Part shown: piece after piece, positions 11,632 to 22,002 of the stretch
Position numbering within the stretch: the stretch's first letter is position 1
Layout: the number at the start of each line of letters is the position of its first letter
Assembly: GCF_009932335.1 (NCBI RefSeq)
Contig: NZ_BLJF01000001.1
Span: 1,178,001 to 1,242,000 of the forward strand
Direction: 5' to 3'
DNA from: Pseudomonas asiatica
GTDB taxonomy: Bacteria; Pseudomonadota; Gammaproteobacteria; Pseudomonadales; Pseudomonadaceae
Length of the DNA: 64,000 nt
Translations under genes and position numbers: made by a program
The notes under the pieces: model-generated
The model's database searches: none
Told to the model about the DNA's origin: nothing
What the model saw: the letters and a program-made list of their open reading frames with translations, nothing else

Positions 11632-11656
11632 GCCTGCCTTAGTGCAGGCCTTTTCG
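11632..11656 (+). terminator. intrinsic terminator of the L,D-transpeptidase gene
   Basis: GGCCTGC/GCAGGCC stem with a short loop followed by TTTTCGTTT, 20 bases after the stop codon. Confidence 0.8.
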
Positions 11657-11692
11657 TTTCTGCCTGGCGCGTTTGCCTTGTGCGCAGGCAAT

Positions 11693-11720
11693 AAAAAAGC
11701 CGACCCACAAGTGGGTCGGC
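11693..11720 (-). terminator. intrinsic terminator of oprI
   Basis: Ten-base-pair stem (11699-11708 with 11711-11720) and a two-base loop. On the minus strand it is followed by a run of T. It lies directly after the oprI stop. Confidence 0.9.
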
Positions 11721-11743
11721 TTCATAACAATCCGTGAGGATTA

Positions 11744-11995
11744 TTACTTGCGGCTGGCTTTGTCCAGCATACGCAGAGCGCGCTCGTTGGCTTCGTCAGC
11801 GGTCTGCTGAGCCTTCTGAGCGGCTGCCAGTGCGTCGTCAGCCTTACGGTAGGCTTCGTCAGCACGAGCTTGAGCGCGAGCTGCTGCGTCTTCAGTCGCA
11901 GTCAGACGAGCTTCGGTTTCTTTGGATACGCTGCTGCAACCGGTAGCCAGAACTGCGGCCAGAGCCAGAGCAGAGAATTTCAGAACGTTGTTCAT
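11744..11995 (-). CDS. oprI: major outer membrane lipoprotein OprI
   Basis: 83 residues. Lipoprotein signal with lipobox LATGC (Cys near residue 20). A heptad-patterned, Ala-rich helical body ([26 protein letters not shown]) ends in LDKASRK with the terminal Lys used for murein attachment. This is the abundant Lpp homologue of pseudomonads, a trimeric coiled coil that tethers the outer membrane to peptidoglycan. AAGGGG precedes the ATG. Flanked by a strong terminator and a likely strong upstream promoter. Confidence 0.96.
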   Translation of the reverse strand: MNNVLKFSALALAAVLATGCSSVSKETEARLTATEDAAARAQARADEAYRKADDALAAAQKAQQTADEANERALRMLDKASRK

Positions 11996-12017
11996 CGTGT
12001 TCCCCTTCAAGGACTTT

Positions 12018-12100
12018 CTATTAAATAGCCATCTCTCGGAAAAGAGAAACTGGCCGGCGTACATAGTACCCATTACTTGTAGTAAGTAAACTGACTAAGC
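12018..12100 (-). promoter_or_regulatory. likely oprI promoter region
   Basis: On the minus strand TTTACT and TACTAT boxes are separated by about 16 bases, upstream of a short leader into oprI. A small dyad TTACTT-ACTAC-AAGTAA overlaps the spacer. The call is by eye only. Confidence 0.4.
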
Positions 12101-12505
12101 GCAAGAACTGCAAAAAAAATGTTGCCTGACGCCTTTTCGACAAGATTTGCGGCACGCTCCGTGAAAAAAACGTGCAGGGCTCGCAAGCGACTGTAGTACA
12201 GGAACTTTTTTGTTGAACTAAGGGTGACTCTAACTGTCTGCCAGCGTCTTAAGCCCTAGTACATCCGGTTGCTGCAGGGCGCGCGGTCAAGAATGGCATT
12301 TGGCTGCATTTTCGCCATTTTTAACCGCCACCACCTTGAGCAATCCTGCCTGCGGCGCCTACTATCTTGTGAGTGCCAGAAGATCCGAACGATTGCAATC
12401 GTCCAGTGGTCGAAGTGGGCAACAGGTGGCGTAGAGGATTCTGTGCCGGATAAACCACCATCGGTTAAGGTATGGGTCTGCCGAGAAGACCTGCGAGGAG
12501 TAGTG
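12101..12505. other. intergenic region without recognised gene
   Basis: About 400 bases between the oprI promoter and the acetyltransferase gene. A plus-strand open frame covers the last 230 bases upstream of the acetyltransferase but has poor codon use and no family resemblance. A small RNA or long leader cannot be excluded. Nothing specific can be supported. Confidence 0.5.
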
Positions 12506-12787
12506 ATGAGCGAAGCGCTGACCATCCATCATGACCAGGCCGGTCATCAGTTCGAGACCAGCGTGGACGGTCATCGTGCCTATCTGACGTACATGGACCT
12601 GGGCAAGCAGACGCTGGACATCTATCGCACCTTCGTACCCAACGCCCTGCGCGGCCGCGGGATTGCTGCCGCCCTGACCGAACGGGCCCTGGAGTATGCT
12701 GAGCAGATGGGCTACACCGTGATTCCGTCCTGCTCGTACGTGGAACGCTACATGGAGCGCCAGCAGCGGCATTCGAGCAAGGTCTGA
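12506..12787 (+). CDS. small GNAT-like N-acetyltransferase (YjdJ/NATD1 type)
   Basis: 93 residues. It contains the compact Gcn5-type acetyl-CoA-binding turn FVPNALRGRGIAAALTERALEYA and the family end SCSYVERYMERQ. It matches the short single-domain acetyltransferase-like family (YjdJ in E. coli). The substrate is unknown. GCGAGGAG lies six bases upstream of the ATG. Confidence 0.85.
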   Translation: MSEALTIHHDQAGHQFETSVDGHRAYLTYMDLGKQTLDIYRTFVPNALRGRGIAAALTERALEYAEQMGYTVIPSCSYVERYMERQQRHSSKV

Positions 12788-12800
12788 TTCTGTAAAAAAA

Positions 12801-12906
12801 GCGGGGCCGCTTCGCGCCCCATCGCGACACAAGGCCGCTCCTACAGGAAATCGCATAACCCTGTAGGAGCGGCCTTGTGTCGCGATGGGGCGCGAAGCGG
12901 CCCCGC
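12801..12906. repeat. REP doublet with 47-bp perfect arms; probable bidirectional terminator
   Basis: Arms 12801-12847 and 12860-12906 are perfect complements around a 12-base loop. On the minus strand the structure is followed by a run of seven T, so it can terminate the DAHP synthase transcript. It also closes the convergent acetyltransferase gene. Confidence 0.88.
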
Positions 12907-12918
12907 TCTTTTATTGCA

Positions 12919-13995
12919 TCAGCCGCGCTTACGCTGCGGCAGCACATCCTTAAGCTTGGCACGCATGCTGCGCAGGGTCTTCTCGGTAGCCGACCAGTCG
13001 ATGCAGGCATCGGTAATCGACACGCCATACTGCAGCTCGTCCAGGTTCTTCGGAATCGACTGGCAGCCCCAGTTCAGGTGGCTCTCGACCATCAGGCCGA
13101 TGATCGACTGGTTGCCTTCGAGGATCTGGTTGGCGACGTTCTCCATCACCAGTGGTTGCAGGGCCGGGTCCTTGTTGGAGTTGGCGTGGCTGCAGTCGAC
13201 CATGATATTGGCCTTGATCTTGGCCTTGGCCAGGTCCTGTTCGCAGAGGGCGACGCTGACCGAGTCGTAGTTCGGCTTGCCGTTGCCGCCGCGCAGTACC
13301 ACGTGGCCGTACGGGTTGCCCTTGGTGGTGACGATCGACACGCCGCCTTCCTGGTTGATGCCGAGGAAGCGGTGCGGCTTGGATACCGACTGCAGGGCGT
13401 TGATGGCAACGGTCAGGCCGCCGTCGGTGCCGTTCTTGAAACCGACTGCCGAGGACAGGCCCGAAGCCATCTCGCGGTGGGTCTGCGATTCGGTGGTGCG
13501 GGCGCCGATGGCCGACCAGCTGATCAGGTCCTGCAGGTACTGCGGGGAAATCGGGTCGAGCGCTTCGGTGGCGGTCGGCAGGCCCATTTCGGCCAGGTCC
13601 AGCAGCAGCTTGCGACCGATGTGCAGGCCATCCTGGATCTTGAACGAGTCATCCAGGTACGGGTCGTTGATCAGGCCTTTCCAGCCGACGGTGGTGCGCG
13701 GTTTTTCGAAATACACGCGCATGACCAGGTACAGCGTGTCGGACACTTCCTCGGCCAGGACTTTCAGGCGCTCGGCGTACTCGTGGGCGGCCTTGATGTC
13801 GTGGATCGAGCAAGGGCCGACCACGACGAACAGGCGATGGTCCTTGCCGTCGAGAATATTGCGCACCACTTCACGGCCGGCAGTCACGGTCTGCAGGGCC
13901 TTGGCGCTGAGGGGGATTTCCTTCTTGAGCTGATCGGGTGTGATCAGGGTCTCGTTGGAGGCAACGTTCAAGTCATCGATCGGTAAATCAGCCAT
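12919..13995 (-). CDS. aroF: 3-deoxy-7-phosphoheptulonate (DAHP) synthase, class I
   Basis: 358 residues, the usual AroF/G/H length. Family blocks: VVVGPCSIHD, MRVYFEKPRTTVGWKG, SWSAIGARTTESQTHREMASGLS, GFKNGTDG, RGGNGKPNY and DCSHANSNKDP. It condenses phosphoenolpyruvate and erythrose 4-phosphate in the first shikimate step. The feedback-inhibition type (Tyr, Phe or Trp) cannot be read with certainty. The start at 13995 matches the family N terminus; a 12-codon upstream extension does not. Confidence 0.93.
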   Translation of the reverse strand: MADLPIDDLNVASNETLITPDQLKKEIPLSAKALQTVTAGREVVRNILDGKDHRLFVVVGPCSIHDIKAAHEYAERLKVLAEEVSDTLYLVMRVYFEKPRTTVGWKGLINDPYLDDSFKIQDGLHIGRKLLLDLAEMGLPTATEALDPISPQYLQDLISWSAIGARTTESQTHREMASGLSSAVGFKNGTDGGLTVAINALQSVSKPHRFLGINQEGGVSIVTTKGNPYGHVVLRGGNGKPNYDSVSVALCEQDLAKAKIKANIMVDCSHANSNKDPALQPLVMENVANQILEGNQSIIGLMVESHLNWGCQSIPKNLDELQYGVSITDACIDWSATEKTLRSMRAKLKDVLPQRKRG

Positions 13996-14226
13996 CGTGT
14001 TACTCGTCAGGTCACGGGTGCCGGCCGCCAACTATCCCCGTGCGGCCCAGCAGCAAGAATAATCGCAGCGGGGAGCCGAACCTTAGCGCGTTACAGGTGG
14101 CGCGACAATGGGCTGGGCCCAGTCCGTGTGGGGTTTTTCCGAGATGGCAGGTGTTTGCCGTGCATGGGCTGCCCAGCGCCGCGCAACCTGTGTAAAAAGA
14201 GGGCTGACTTTTACCAGGAGATCGGC

Positions 14227-15174
14227 ATGCACCCGCACACACCACGTATCGGCATCATCGGCAGTGGCGCCATCGGCGGCTTCTATGGGTTGATGCTGGC
14301 CCGGGCCGGCTTCGATGTGCATTTTCTTTTGCGCAGCGAGTACGAGGTTGTCCGCAAGCAGGGGTTGACCCTGGAAAGTGCCGAGCATGGCAAACTGCAG
14401 ACAAAGGTGCAGGCCTATTCCAGTGCCGCCGGCATGCCGCCCTGCGACTGGCTGCTGGTGGGTGCCAAGGCCACCAGCAATGACCAGTTGGCGCCGCTGA
14501 TCGTGCAGGCGGCTGCACCGGGCGCCAAGGTGGTGCTGTTGCAGAATGGTCTGGGCGTGGAGGAGCAGTTGCGTCCGGCCTTGCGCAGCGACATGCACCT
14601 GCTCGGCGGCCTGTGTTTCATCTGCGTCAACCGCCAGGCGCCCGGCGTGATTCGCCACCAGGCCCTGGGCGCGGTCAACCTCGGCTACCACAGCGGGCCG
14701 GCAAACGATGGCGGTGCCGCGCTGGTCAATGAGGGTGCTGAGCTGTTCCGGGCTGCGGGCATCGACTCGCAGGCCATGCCCGACCTGGCCCAGGCACGCT
14801 GGCAGAAGCTGGTATGGAATGTGCCCTATAACGGCCTGTCGGTGCTGCTCGGAGCCAGCACCACGCCGTTGATGGCCGACAGTAATGGCCGTGCCCTGAT
14901 CCAGGCCTTGATGGCGGAGGTAGTACAAGGCGCGGCGGCATGTGGCTATGTGTTGCCCGAGGGATATGCCGAGCACCTGTTCCAGGTGACCGAGCGCATG
15001 CCCGACTACTGGCCCAGCATGTACCACGACCATGTCCACAAGCGCCCGCTGGAGCTGCAGGCCATCTATGCCGAGCCGTTGGCACAGGCGCGTGCGGCAG
15101 GCTGCCACTTGCCGCGCATGGAGATGCTGTATCAGGCGCTGGCTTTCATCGACCGGGGCCAACAGCCCCGCTGA
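14227..15174 (+). CDS. 2-dehydropantoate 2-reductase (PanE/ApbA family)
   Basis: 315 residues. N-terminal Rossmann motif IGIIGSGAIGGFYG (NADPH binding), VGAKATSN and LQNGLGVEEQL. The C-terminal ketopantoate reductase domain has the catalytic-Lys region QKLVWNVPYNGL and the substrate-side STTPLM and YWPSMYHDHVHKRPLEL-like segment. It reduces ketopantoate to pantoate in pantothenate synthesis, though paralogues with other substrates exist in pseudomonads. CAGGAG is eight bases before the ATG. Confidence 0.88.
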   Translation: MHPHTPRIGIIGSGAIGGFYGLMLARAGFDVHFLLRSEYEVVRKQGLTLESAEHGKLQTKVQAYSSAAGMPPCDWLLVGAKATSNDQLAPLIVQAAAPGAKVVLLQNGLGVEEQLRPALRSDMHLLGGLCFICVNRQAPGVIRHQALGAVNLGYHSGPANDGGAALVNEGAELFRAAGIDSQAMPDLAQARWQKLVWNVPYNGLSVLLGASTTPLMADSNGRALIQALMAEVVQGAAACGYVLPEGYAEHLFQVTERMPDYWPSMYHDHVHKRPLELQAIYAEPLAQARAAGCHLPRMEMLYQALAFIDRGQQPR

Positions 15175-15298
15175 GGGTGGCTCTGGCCCCGTCGGGGCGC
15201 TCCAGCCCGCATCGGCAGCGCGCCGGACGGCAAAGCGTGCGTCCGGCGCGCTGCTAAGCTGAAGCTTGCTCTGCCGCAGCGGCAGTCGAGGAGGTCGA

Positions 15299-15796
15299 AT
15301 GATCCACTCCATGCTGTATGCCACCGACCTCGGTGTCTACGCCCCTTTTGTCATGCAACACGCGCTGGCGCTGGCGCGCACATTTGGCGCCGAGTTGTAT
15401 GTGATCCATGCGGTGGAGCCCATGGGCCAGTTCGCTGAATCTCTCCTGCAGAGCTACCTGGATGAACAGACGCTCGACCAGTTGCACAGCCAGGGGGTGA
15501 ATACGGTGATGGCCAATATCGAGCAGCGTGTGCTGGAAAACTTTCGCGACGAACTTGGCGAGGAGGCTGACCTGGCAGTGATCAAGGCAGTGCGGGTACG
15601 CCAGGGCGACCCAGCGCAGGTGATCCTCGACCAGGCACAGCGGCTGAGCGTCGATCTGCTGATTTTCGGTAGCCATAGTGCCGGCGCCGGCGTGGATGTG
15701 CCATTGGGGCGCACAGCGGTACGGCTGCTGCAGCTGTCGCCGGTACCGGTATACATGGTGCCGCTGGCGCAGCATTTGGGGCGTAGGAAAGCATGA
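15299..15796 (+). CDS. universal stress protein, UspA family
   Basis: 165 residues with a single Usp domain: MLYATDL at the first strand, AHAL-type helix (QHALALARTFGAELYVIHAVEP) and the C-terminal nucleotide-binding run LIFGSHSAGAGVDVPLGRTAVRLLQLSPVPVYMV. The GSxSxG-like loop is consistent with ATP binding. It is cytoplasmic, with a role in stress adaptation known only in general terms. GAGGAGG gives a strong ribosome-binding site. Confidence 0.88.
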   Translation: MIHSMLYATDLGVYAPFVMQHALALARTFGAELYVIHAVEPMGQFAESLLQSYLDEQTLDQLHSQGVNTVMANIEQRVLENFRDELGEEADLAVIKAVRVRQGDPAQVILDQAQRLSVDLLIFGSHSAGAGVDVPLGRTAVRLLQLSPVPVYMVPLAQHLGRRKA

Positions 15797-15865
15797 AGAT
15801 GGCCGTAGGCCATTTCGGGGTGGTATGTAACAAAATAGTTCTAGATTTATTTCCAGAACCACTAA

Positions 15866-16900
<1,035 letters not shown>

Positions 16901-16912
16901 TCCGGAATTGCA

Positions 16913-17015
16913 GGGGGCCGCTTTGCGGCCCATCGCGACACAAGGCCGCTCCTACAGGAGATCACATTCCCCTGTAGGAGCGGCCTTGTGTCGCGATGGG
17001 CTGTGAAACAGCCCC
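16913..17015. repeat. REP doublet between cysB and cysH
   Basis: Perfect 31-bp arms at 16928-16958 and 16971-17001, flanked by shorter GC-rich complementary tails. It lies between two convergent genes. Confidence 0.85.
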
Positions 17016-17022
17016 GGCTATT

Positions 17023-17757
17023 TCAAGCCTTGCTGATCAGGTTGCCCGCGTGCAACCCGCATTCCTTCTGCGTCGACTCTTCCCACCACCAACGCCCTTC
17101 GCGCTCATGCTGGTTTGGCAGCACCGGGCGGGTGCAGGGCTCGCAGCCGATGCTGATGAAGCCGCGCTCGTGCAGGCTGTTGTACGGCAGCTCCAGCATG
17201 CGGATATAACCCCACACCTCCTCGCTGGTCATCTGCGCCAGTGGGTTGAACTTGTACAGGGTGCGTTCGGGCGTGGAGAACGCGCTGTCGATTTCCACTG
17301 CAGCCACCTGGCTGCGGGTGCCCGGGCTCTGGTCGCGGCGCTGGCCGGTGGCCCAGGCGCTAACGGTGGCCAACTTGCGACGCAGCGGCTCGATCTTGCG
17401 GATGCCGCAGCACTCGCCGTGGCCGTCCTTGTAGAAGCTGAACAGGCCCTTTTCCTTGACGAACGGGTCGAGTTTGGCGCGGTCGGGGCTGAGGATTTCG
17501 ATCGGCAGGTTGTACTGCTCGCGGACCTGGTCGATGAACCGGTAGGTCTCCGGGTGCAGGCGGCCGGTGTCGAGGCTGAACACCTTGACCTGCTTGTTCA
17601 GCTTCCAGGCCATGTCCACCAGCACCACGTCCTCGGCGCCGCTGAAGGAGATCCACAGGTCATCACCGAAGTGCTCGAAGGCAAGCTTGAGGATGTCCTG
17701 CGGGGACTTGTTGGCATAGGTCGCGGCCAGGGCGGCGACGTCGAAGGGTTGGCTCAT
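17023..17757 (-). CDS. cysH: adenylylsulfate/phosphoadenylylsulfate reductase CysH
   Basis: 244 residues. N-terminal PP-loop-type [25 protein letters not shown], and the C-terminal catalytic KECGLHAG. It also has the CC pair in ECCGIRK and the CEPC pair of the [4Fe-4S] cluster. These four cysteines mark the plant/Pseudomonas-type enzyme that uses APS. It reduces activated sulfate to sulfite with thioredoxin. The start at 17757 matches the family. Confidence 0.94.
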   Translation of the reverse strand: MSQPFDVAALAATYANKSPQDILKLAFEHFGDDLWISFSGAEDVVLVDMAWKLNKQVKVFSLDTGRLHPETYRFIDQVREQYNLPIEILSPDRAKLDPFVKEKGLFSFYKDGHGECCGIRKIEPLRRKLATVSAWATGQRRDQSPGTRSQVAAVEIDSAFSTPERTLYKFNPLAQMTSEEVWGYIRMLELPYNSLHERGFISIGCEPCTRPVLPNQHEREGRWWWEESTQKECGLHAGNLISKA

Positions 17758-17840
17758 CAGGCGGTTTCCATCTTGGCTGTGGCGCTGTGCGCTCGTAGTG
17801 AGGTGATGGTAACAAAAAATGCCGGGTTAGGCGGGCCTGG

Positions 17841-17922
17841 AGTCGGTGGCGCCTGCTCCCACAGGTACAGCACACATCTGCCAGTTGTGGGTGCGGGCGA
17901 GCCCGCGAAGCAGGCGTCGCCG
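17841..17922. repeat. degenerate REP-like pair
   Basis: GCTCCCACAGG and a CGGGCGAGCCCGCGAAG-type half are arranged as a poorly matched doublet between cysH and pabB. Confidence 0.5.
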
Positions 17923-17923
17923 A

Positions 17924-19267
17924 TCACAAGCCCTGCAAGGTCTCCATCAACACCCGCACCTTGGCAATCGACTCTTCATATTCGGCCTGCCACTCGGAGT
18001 CGGCCACCACCGCGCCGCCGCCCCAGCAACTGACCTGCCCACCCTTGACCAGCAGGCTGCGAATGGCAATCGAGCTGTCCATCTCGCCGCGCACATCCAC
18101 GTAGAGCAGTGAGCCGCAGTACAGCGCCCGGCGTACCGGCTCCAGTTCATCGATGATCTGCATGGCGCGGATCTTCGGCGCGCCGGTGATCGAACCGCCG
18201 GGGAAGCTGTCGCCGATCAGGTCAAGGGCGTCCTTGTCGCTGGCCAACTGGCCGGTGATGCTGCTGACCAGGTGGTGCACGTTGGGGTAGCTCTCCAGGC
18301 TGAACAGCTCCGGCACCTTCACCGAGCCGATCTCGCAGGTACGCCCCAGGTCGTTGCGCAGCAGGTCGACGATCATCAGGTTTTCCGAGCGATCCTTGGG
18401 GCTGTGCAGCAGTTCCTCGGCATTGCGCATGTCTTCTGCCGGGTTGCTGGCGCGCGGGCGGGTGCCCTTGATCGGCCGGGTTTCCACCTGGCGCTGGCTG
18501 ACGCGGATGAAGCGTTCGGGCGAAAAGCTCAGCAGGGCGCTGCCGTCGGCCAGTTGCTGGTAGCCGGAGAAGGGGGTGGGGCAGGCTTTGCGCAGGGCCT
18601 GGTAAGCGTGCCACGGGTCGCCCTGGCAGGGCGCGCGGAAGCGCTGGGTAAGGTTGATCTGGTAGCAGTCGCCGGCCTGGATGTAGCGCTGCACCTGGTC
18701 AAAGGCGGCCTTGTACTGCTCGGGCTGCAGGTCGCCGGCCATCGGCGCGAGTAGCTGGAAGCTGCCGCTTTCCGCGTTGTCGACACCTTCGAACAGGGCG
18801 ATCAGGCGTTCCCGTTCGCTGTCCGGCAGGCTCGGGTGGAACACCAGTTGGCTGGTCGCGCACTGGTGGTCGGTCACCAGCGCCCAGGCATACAGCCCCA
18901 GTTGCGCGTCCGGTAGGCCAAGGTCGTCCACGGCCAGGCTGGGCAGGTGTTCCAGGCGGCGGCCGAAGTCATAGCTCAGGTAGCCGATCAGGCCGCCGGC
19001 AAACGGCAGCTCGCTGCCTGCGGGCAACTGCGCATGGCCCAGCTGTGCCAGGCCGGCGCGCAGGCGCTGGAGGAAGGTGCGGCCATCTTCGTCGGGCTGC
19101 GCCTGCAGGTGTTGCAGCGGCCAGGCGCTGAGCAGGTCGAAGCGCCCGCGTTCGGCGCCGGGGCGGGCGCTGTCCAGCAGGATCGCACCGGGGGCCTGGC
19201 GCAGGCGGGCGAAAAAGGCGGCAGGGTCGGGCTGGTAGGGCAGGGGGTGGAGCGTACAGGTCGGCAT
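17924..19267 (-). CDS. pabB: aminodeoxychorismate synthase component I
   Basis: 447 residues. N-terminal anthranilate-synthase-I-like domain and C-terminal chorismate-binding domain with YIQAGDCYQINLTQRF, PIKGTRPR, SENLMIVDLLRNDLGR, SLESYPNVHHLVSSITG and PGGSITGAPKIRAMQIIDELEP. PIKGT with Lys is typical of PabB and not TrpE. It makes 4-amino-4-deoxychorismate for folate with PabA, which is not in the window. Confidence 0.93.
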   Translation of the reverse strand: MPTCTLHPLPYQPDPAAFFARLRQAPGAILLDSARPGAERGRFDLLSAWPLQHLQAQPDEDGRTFLQRLRAGLAQLGHAQLPAGSELPFAGGLIGYLSYDFGRRLEHLPSLAVDDLGLPDAQLGLYAWALVTDHQCATSQLVFHPSLPDSERERLIALFEGVDNAESGSFQLLAPMAGDLQPEQYKAAFDQVQRYIQAGDCYQINLTQRFRAPCQGDPWHAYQALRKACPTPFSGYQQLADGSALLSFSPERFIRVSQRQVETRPIKGTRPRASNPAEDMRNAEELLHSPKDRSENLMIVDLLRNDLGRTCEIGSVKVPELFSLESYPNVHHLVSSITGQLASDKDALDLIGDSFPGGSITGAPKIRAMQIIDELEPVRRALYCGSLLYVDVRGEMDSSIAIRSLLVKGGQVSCWGGGAVVADSEWQAEYEESIAKVRVLMETLQGL

Positions 19268-19364
19268 CAGTGTGGACGGCGATGTAAAAGCGAGGAGAGC
19301 GATTGTAGACCTGTGCAGGAAATGCGCCTAGCGCTGGGCGCGACATTCAACATTGTGTTTGGCG

Positions 19365-19475
19365 CCGGGGGGGCTGCTTTGCAGCCCATTCGCAGCACAA
19401 GGCTGCTCCTGCAGGAGATAGCGTAAACCTGTAGGAGCAGCCTTGTGCTGCGAATGGGCCGCAAAGCGGCCCCCC
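19365..19475. repeat. REP doublet
   Basis: Perfect 27-bp arms 19384-19410 and 19433-19459 of the class, here with GCAGCACAAGGCTGCTCCT. It lies just upstream of pabB. Confidence 0.85.
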
Positions 19476-19481
19476 GGGTTG

Positions 19482-20462
19482 CTAGCGCGGATGCACGTGC
19501 CCGAACAAACCTTGCGATACTCGCACGCGCTGTTCGGCATCTTCGCTGATGCCATCCTTGGCCAGCGCTTCCAGGTGCGCCTCGATGGCGTGGGTGCGCT
19601 GGGTCAGGCCGCAGTCGTTGGCGATCTGGATGTTCAGGCCCGGGCGGGCGTTGAGTTCGAGGATCAGCGGCCCCTTGTCCTGGTCCAGCACCATGTCGAC
19701 ACCGATGTAGCCCAGGCCGCACAGCTCGTAGCAGCCGGCCGCCAGCTTCATGAAACCGTCCCAGTTCGGCAACTGCACGCCATCCACCGCATTGGTGGTG
19801 TCCGGGTGCTTGCTGATGATGTTGTTCAGCCAGGTGCCGCGCAGGGTAACGCCGGTGGCCAGGTCGACACCCACGCCGATGGCGCCCTGGTGCAGGTTGG
19901 CCTTGCCGCCGGACTGGCGGGTCGGAAGGCGCAGCATGGCCATCACCGGGTAGCCCATCAGCACGATGATGCGGATGTCCGGCACGCCTTCGTAGCTGAT
20001 GCTCTTGAAGATCTGGTCGGGGGTGACCCGGTACTCGATCAGTGCGCGGTCGCGGTGGCCGCCCAAGGAGTACAGGCCGGTGAGGATGCTCGAGATCTGG
20101 TGTTCGATCTCCTCGTGGCTGATGATCTTGCCCGATACCGTGCGGTAACGGTCCTCGAAGCGGTCGGCGATCACCAGGATGCCGTCACCGCCAGCGCCCT
20201 GCGCCGGCTTGATGACGAAATCGTTGCGCCCGCCGATGATCTGGTCGAGCTTCTCGATCTCTTTCTCGGTCTCGATGATGCCGTACATTTCCGGCACATG
20301 GATGCCGGCCGCCAGGGCGCGCTCCTTGGTGATGATCTTGTCGTCGACGATCGGGTACAGGTGGCGCTTGTTGTACTTCAGCACGTAGTCCGCGTTGCGC
20401 CGGTTGATACCCATGATGCCCCGGGCCTCCAGGGCTTTCCACGTCTTGATCAGGCCAAACAT
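19482..20462 (-). CDS. ATP-grasp alpha-L-glutamate ligase-like protein (RimK-related)
   Basis: 326 residues. ATP-grasp features: FVIKPAQGAGGDGI (nucleotide-binding Lys and Gly loop), a central RVTPDQIFKSISYEGVPDIRIIVL and the metal-binding LELNARPGLNIQIAN near the C terminus. This matches the RimK-related E-ligase branch that travels with an inactive transglutaminase and an aspartyl protease, as here. It likely ligates glutamate or another amino acid onto a peptide or protein; the target is unknown. Stop and start of the membrane gene upstream overlap by one base. Confidence 0.88.
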   Translation of the reverse strand: MFGLIKTWKALEARGIMGINRRNADYVLKYNKRHLYPIVDDKIITKERALAAGIHVPEMYGIIETEKEIEKLDQIIGGRNDFVIKPAQGAGGDGILVIADRFEDRYRTVSGKIISHEEIEHQISSILTGLYSLGGHRDRALIEYRVTPDQIFKSISYEGVPDIRIIVLMGYPVMAMLRLPTRQSGGKANLHQGAIGVGVDLATGVTLRGTWLNNIISKHPDTTNAVDGVQLPNWDGFMKLAAGCYELCGLGYIGVDMVLDQDKGPLILELNARPGLNIQIANDCGLTQRTHAIEAHLEALAKDGISEDAEQRVRVSQGLFGHVHPR

Positions 20463-21997
20463 CAGGCGTCAGCCTTCTTCAGGAATGCCTTGAAGCGCAC
20501 GAGCTCGGTCAGGCGGTAGCCGCGGTAGCGACCCATTGCCAGCATGAAGCCCACCAGGATCAGCAGCACGGCCGGGAAGGTGAACACGAAGTACACCAGC
20601 TCCGGCACCATCATCAACAGGTGCGCTAGGGAAGCGGCGAACAGGGTGCCGATGGCCACTTTCATGGCATGGCCGCCGCCACGCTCTTCCCAGGTGATGG
20701 ACAGGCGCTCGATGGTCATGGTCAGGATCACCATCGGGAACAGCGCTACCGACAACCCGCGCTCCAGGCCCAGCTTGTGGCTGAACAGGCTGATGGCGGC
20801 AATCAGCACCACGACGAAGGTCAGTACCACAGACAGGCGTGGCAGCATCTGCAGCTTCAGGTGTTCCAGGTACGAGCGCAGCGACAGGCCCAGGGCGGTG
20901 ATTACCGTGAACAGCACGATACCGAAGCCCAGCTGGGTCTCGCGGAAGGCCAGGGCGATCAGTACCGGGGTGAAGGTACCCAGTGTCTGCAGGCCGACCA
21001 GGTTGCGCAGCACCAGGATCACCAGCACACCGATCGGGATCATCACCATGATCATGAAGGTTTGCTGGGTCTGCAGCGGCAGGCCGTACAGCGAATATTC
21101 TAGGAAGTCGGCGTCGGTATTCTCGTCGGTCAGCTTGGCCAGACGGATGGCGTTCATCTCGCTGTTGTTCATGCTGAAGGTAACGTTGGCCTTCTTGCCG
21201 CCATCGACGGTGATCAGGTTGTCGTCACCGGTCCACCACAGCAGGCGATCGCTGGGCAGGCCCTGCTCGCCGGTGTCCGGGTTGAAGTACAGCCAGTCGG
21301 TACCGTTGAAGCTGCGCAGCCACAGTTCCGGGGTTTGCGGGGTGTCGGCCACCAGGCGGATGGTGTGCACCTTCTCCATCGGTACGTGGGCGATCGACAG
21401 CAGCAGGTCGATGACCTGGGCCTTCTTCATGGCCGAGGTGTCGCCGGCCAGCAGAAGCTTGACGTTGTCGTCGTTGAGGTTGTTGACCCGCTTGATGGTC
21501 TCGCTGACGAAGGTCTCGACGTCGGCCGAATGCTGGCGGATCGGCGCCATCAGGGCCTCGGCGGCGATCTTTTCGGGGCCTTCCACTGCCAGGCTGTCAC
21601 GGAAGGTCGGGCCTTTGACCGTGGTCTTCTCGTTGCTGTAGCGCTTGGTCAGCACCAGGCGGTAGTAGAGGGTCTGGTTGCCGCTGGCGCGGCGGGCCGA
21701 CCAGGTAACCTTGCGGTTGCCGTCGGCACGGTTGACGCTCACCCCGTAGTTGTTGGAGATGAAGCTCTCGTTGAGGCTGACGTAGTCGCGGTTCAGCGGT
21801 GGCACGAACATCTGCACCTTGACCGGGTCCTTGGTGCTGGCCACGAACTCGACCTTGGCGTCGATGTTCCACAGGTCGTCGGTTTCATCCTCGGTTACCG
21901 GGATGCCGAGTACGAAGATCTGATAAGCCGTGACCGCCACGCCCAACAGCACCAGCACGGTGATCAGGACTTTCAGATGGAGGGTAAGAGAGCGCAT
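20462..21997 (-). CDS. inactive transglutaminase fused to a seven-helix membrane domain
   Basis: 511 residues. A membrane helix (about 7-28) is followed by a periplasmic region of about 300 residues with a transglutaminase-like fold that lacks a recognisable Cys-His-Asp triad. A C-terminal block of about seven helices (about 310-490) ends with a basic tail. The architecture is that of the amidoligase-linked membrane proteins. It may present or sense a peptide substrate for the linked ligase. Function inferred only from gene order. Confidence 0.85.
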   Translation of the reverse strand: MRSLTLHLKVLITVLVLLGVAVTAYQIFVLGIPVTEDETDDLWNIDAKVEFVASTKDPVKVQMFVPPLNRDYVSLNESFISNNYGVSVNRADGNRKVTWSARRASGNQTLYYRLVLTKRYSNEKTTVKGPTFRDSLAVEGPEKIAAEALMAPIRQHSADVETFVSETIKRVNNLNDDNVKLLLAGDTSAMKKAQVIDLLLSIAHVPMEKVHTIRLVADTPQTPELWLRSFNGTDWLYFNPDTGEQGLPSDRLLWWTGDDNLITVDGGKKANVTFSMNNSEMNAIRLAKLTDENTDADFLEYSLYGLPLQTQQTFMIMVMIPIGVLVILVLRNLVGLQTLGTFTPVLIALAFRETQLGFGIVLFTVITALGLSLRSYLEHLKLQMLPRLSVVLTFVVVLIAAISLFSHKLGLERGLSVALFPMVILTMTIERLSITWEERGGGHAMKVAIGTLFAASLAHLLMMVPELVYFVFTFPAVLLILVGFMLAMGRYRGYRLTELVRFKAFLKKADA

Positions 21998-22002
21998 CGG
22001 GA

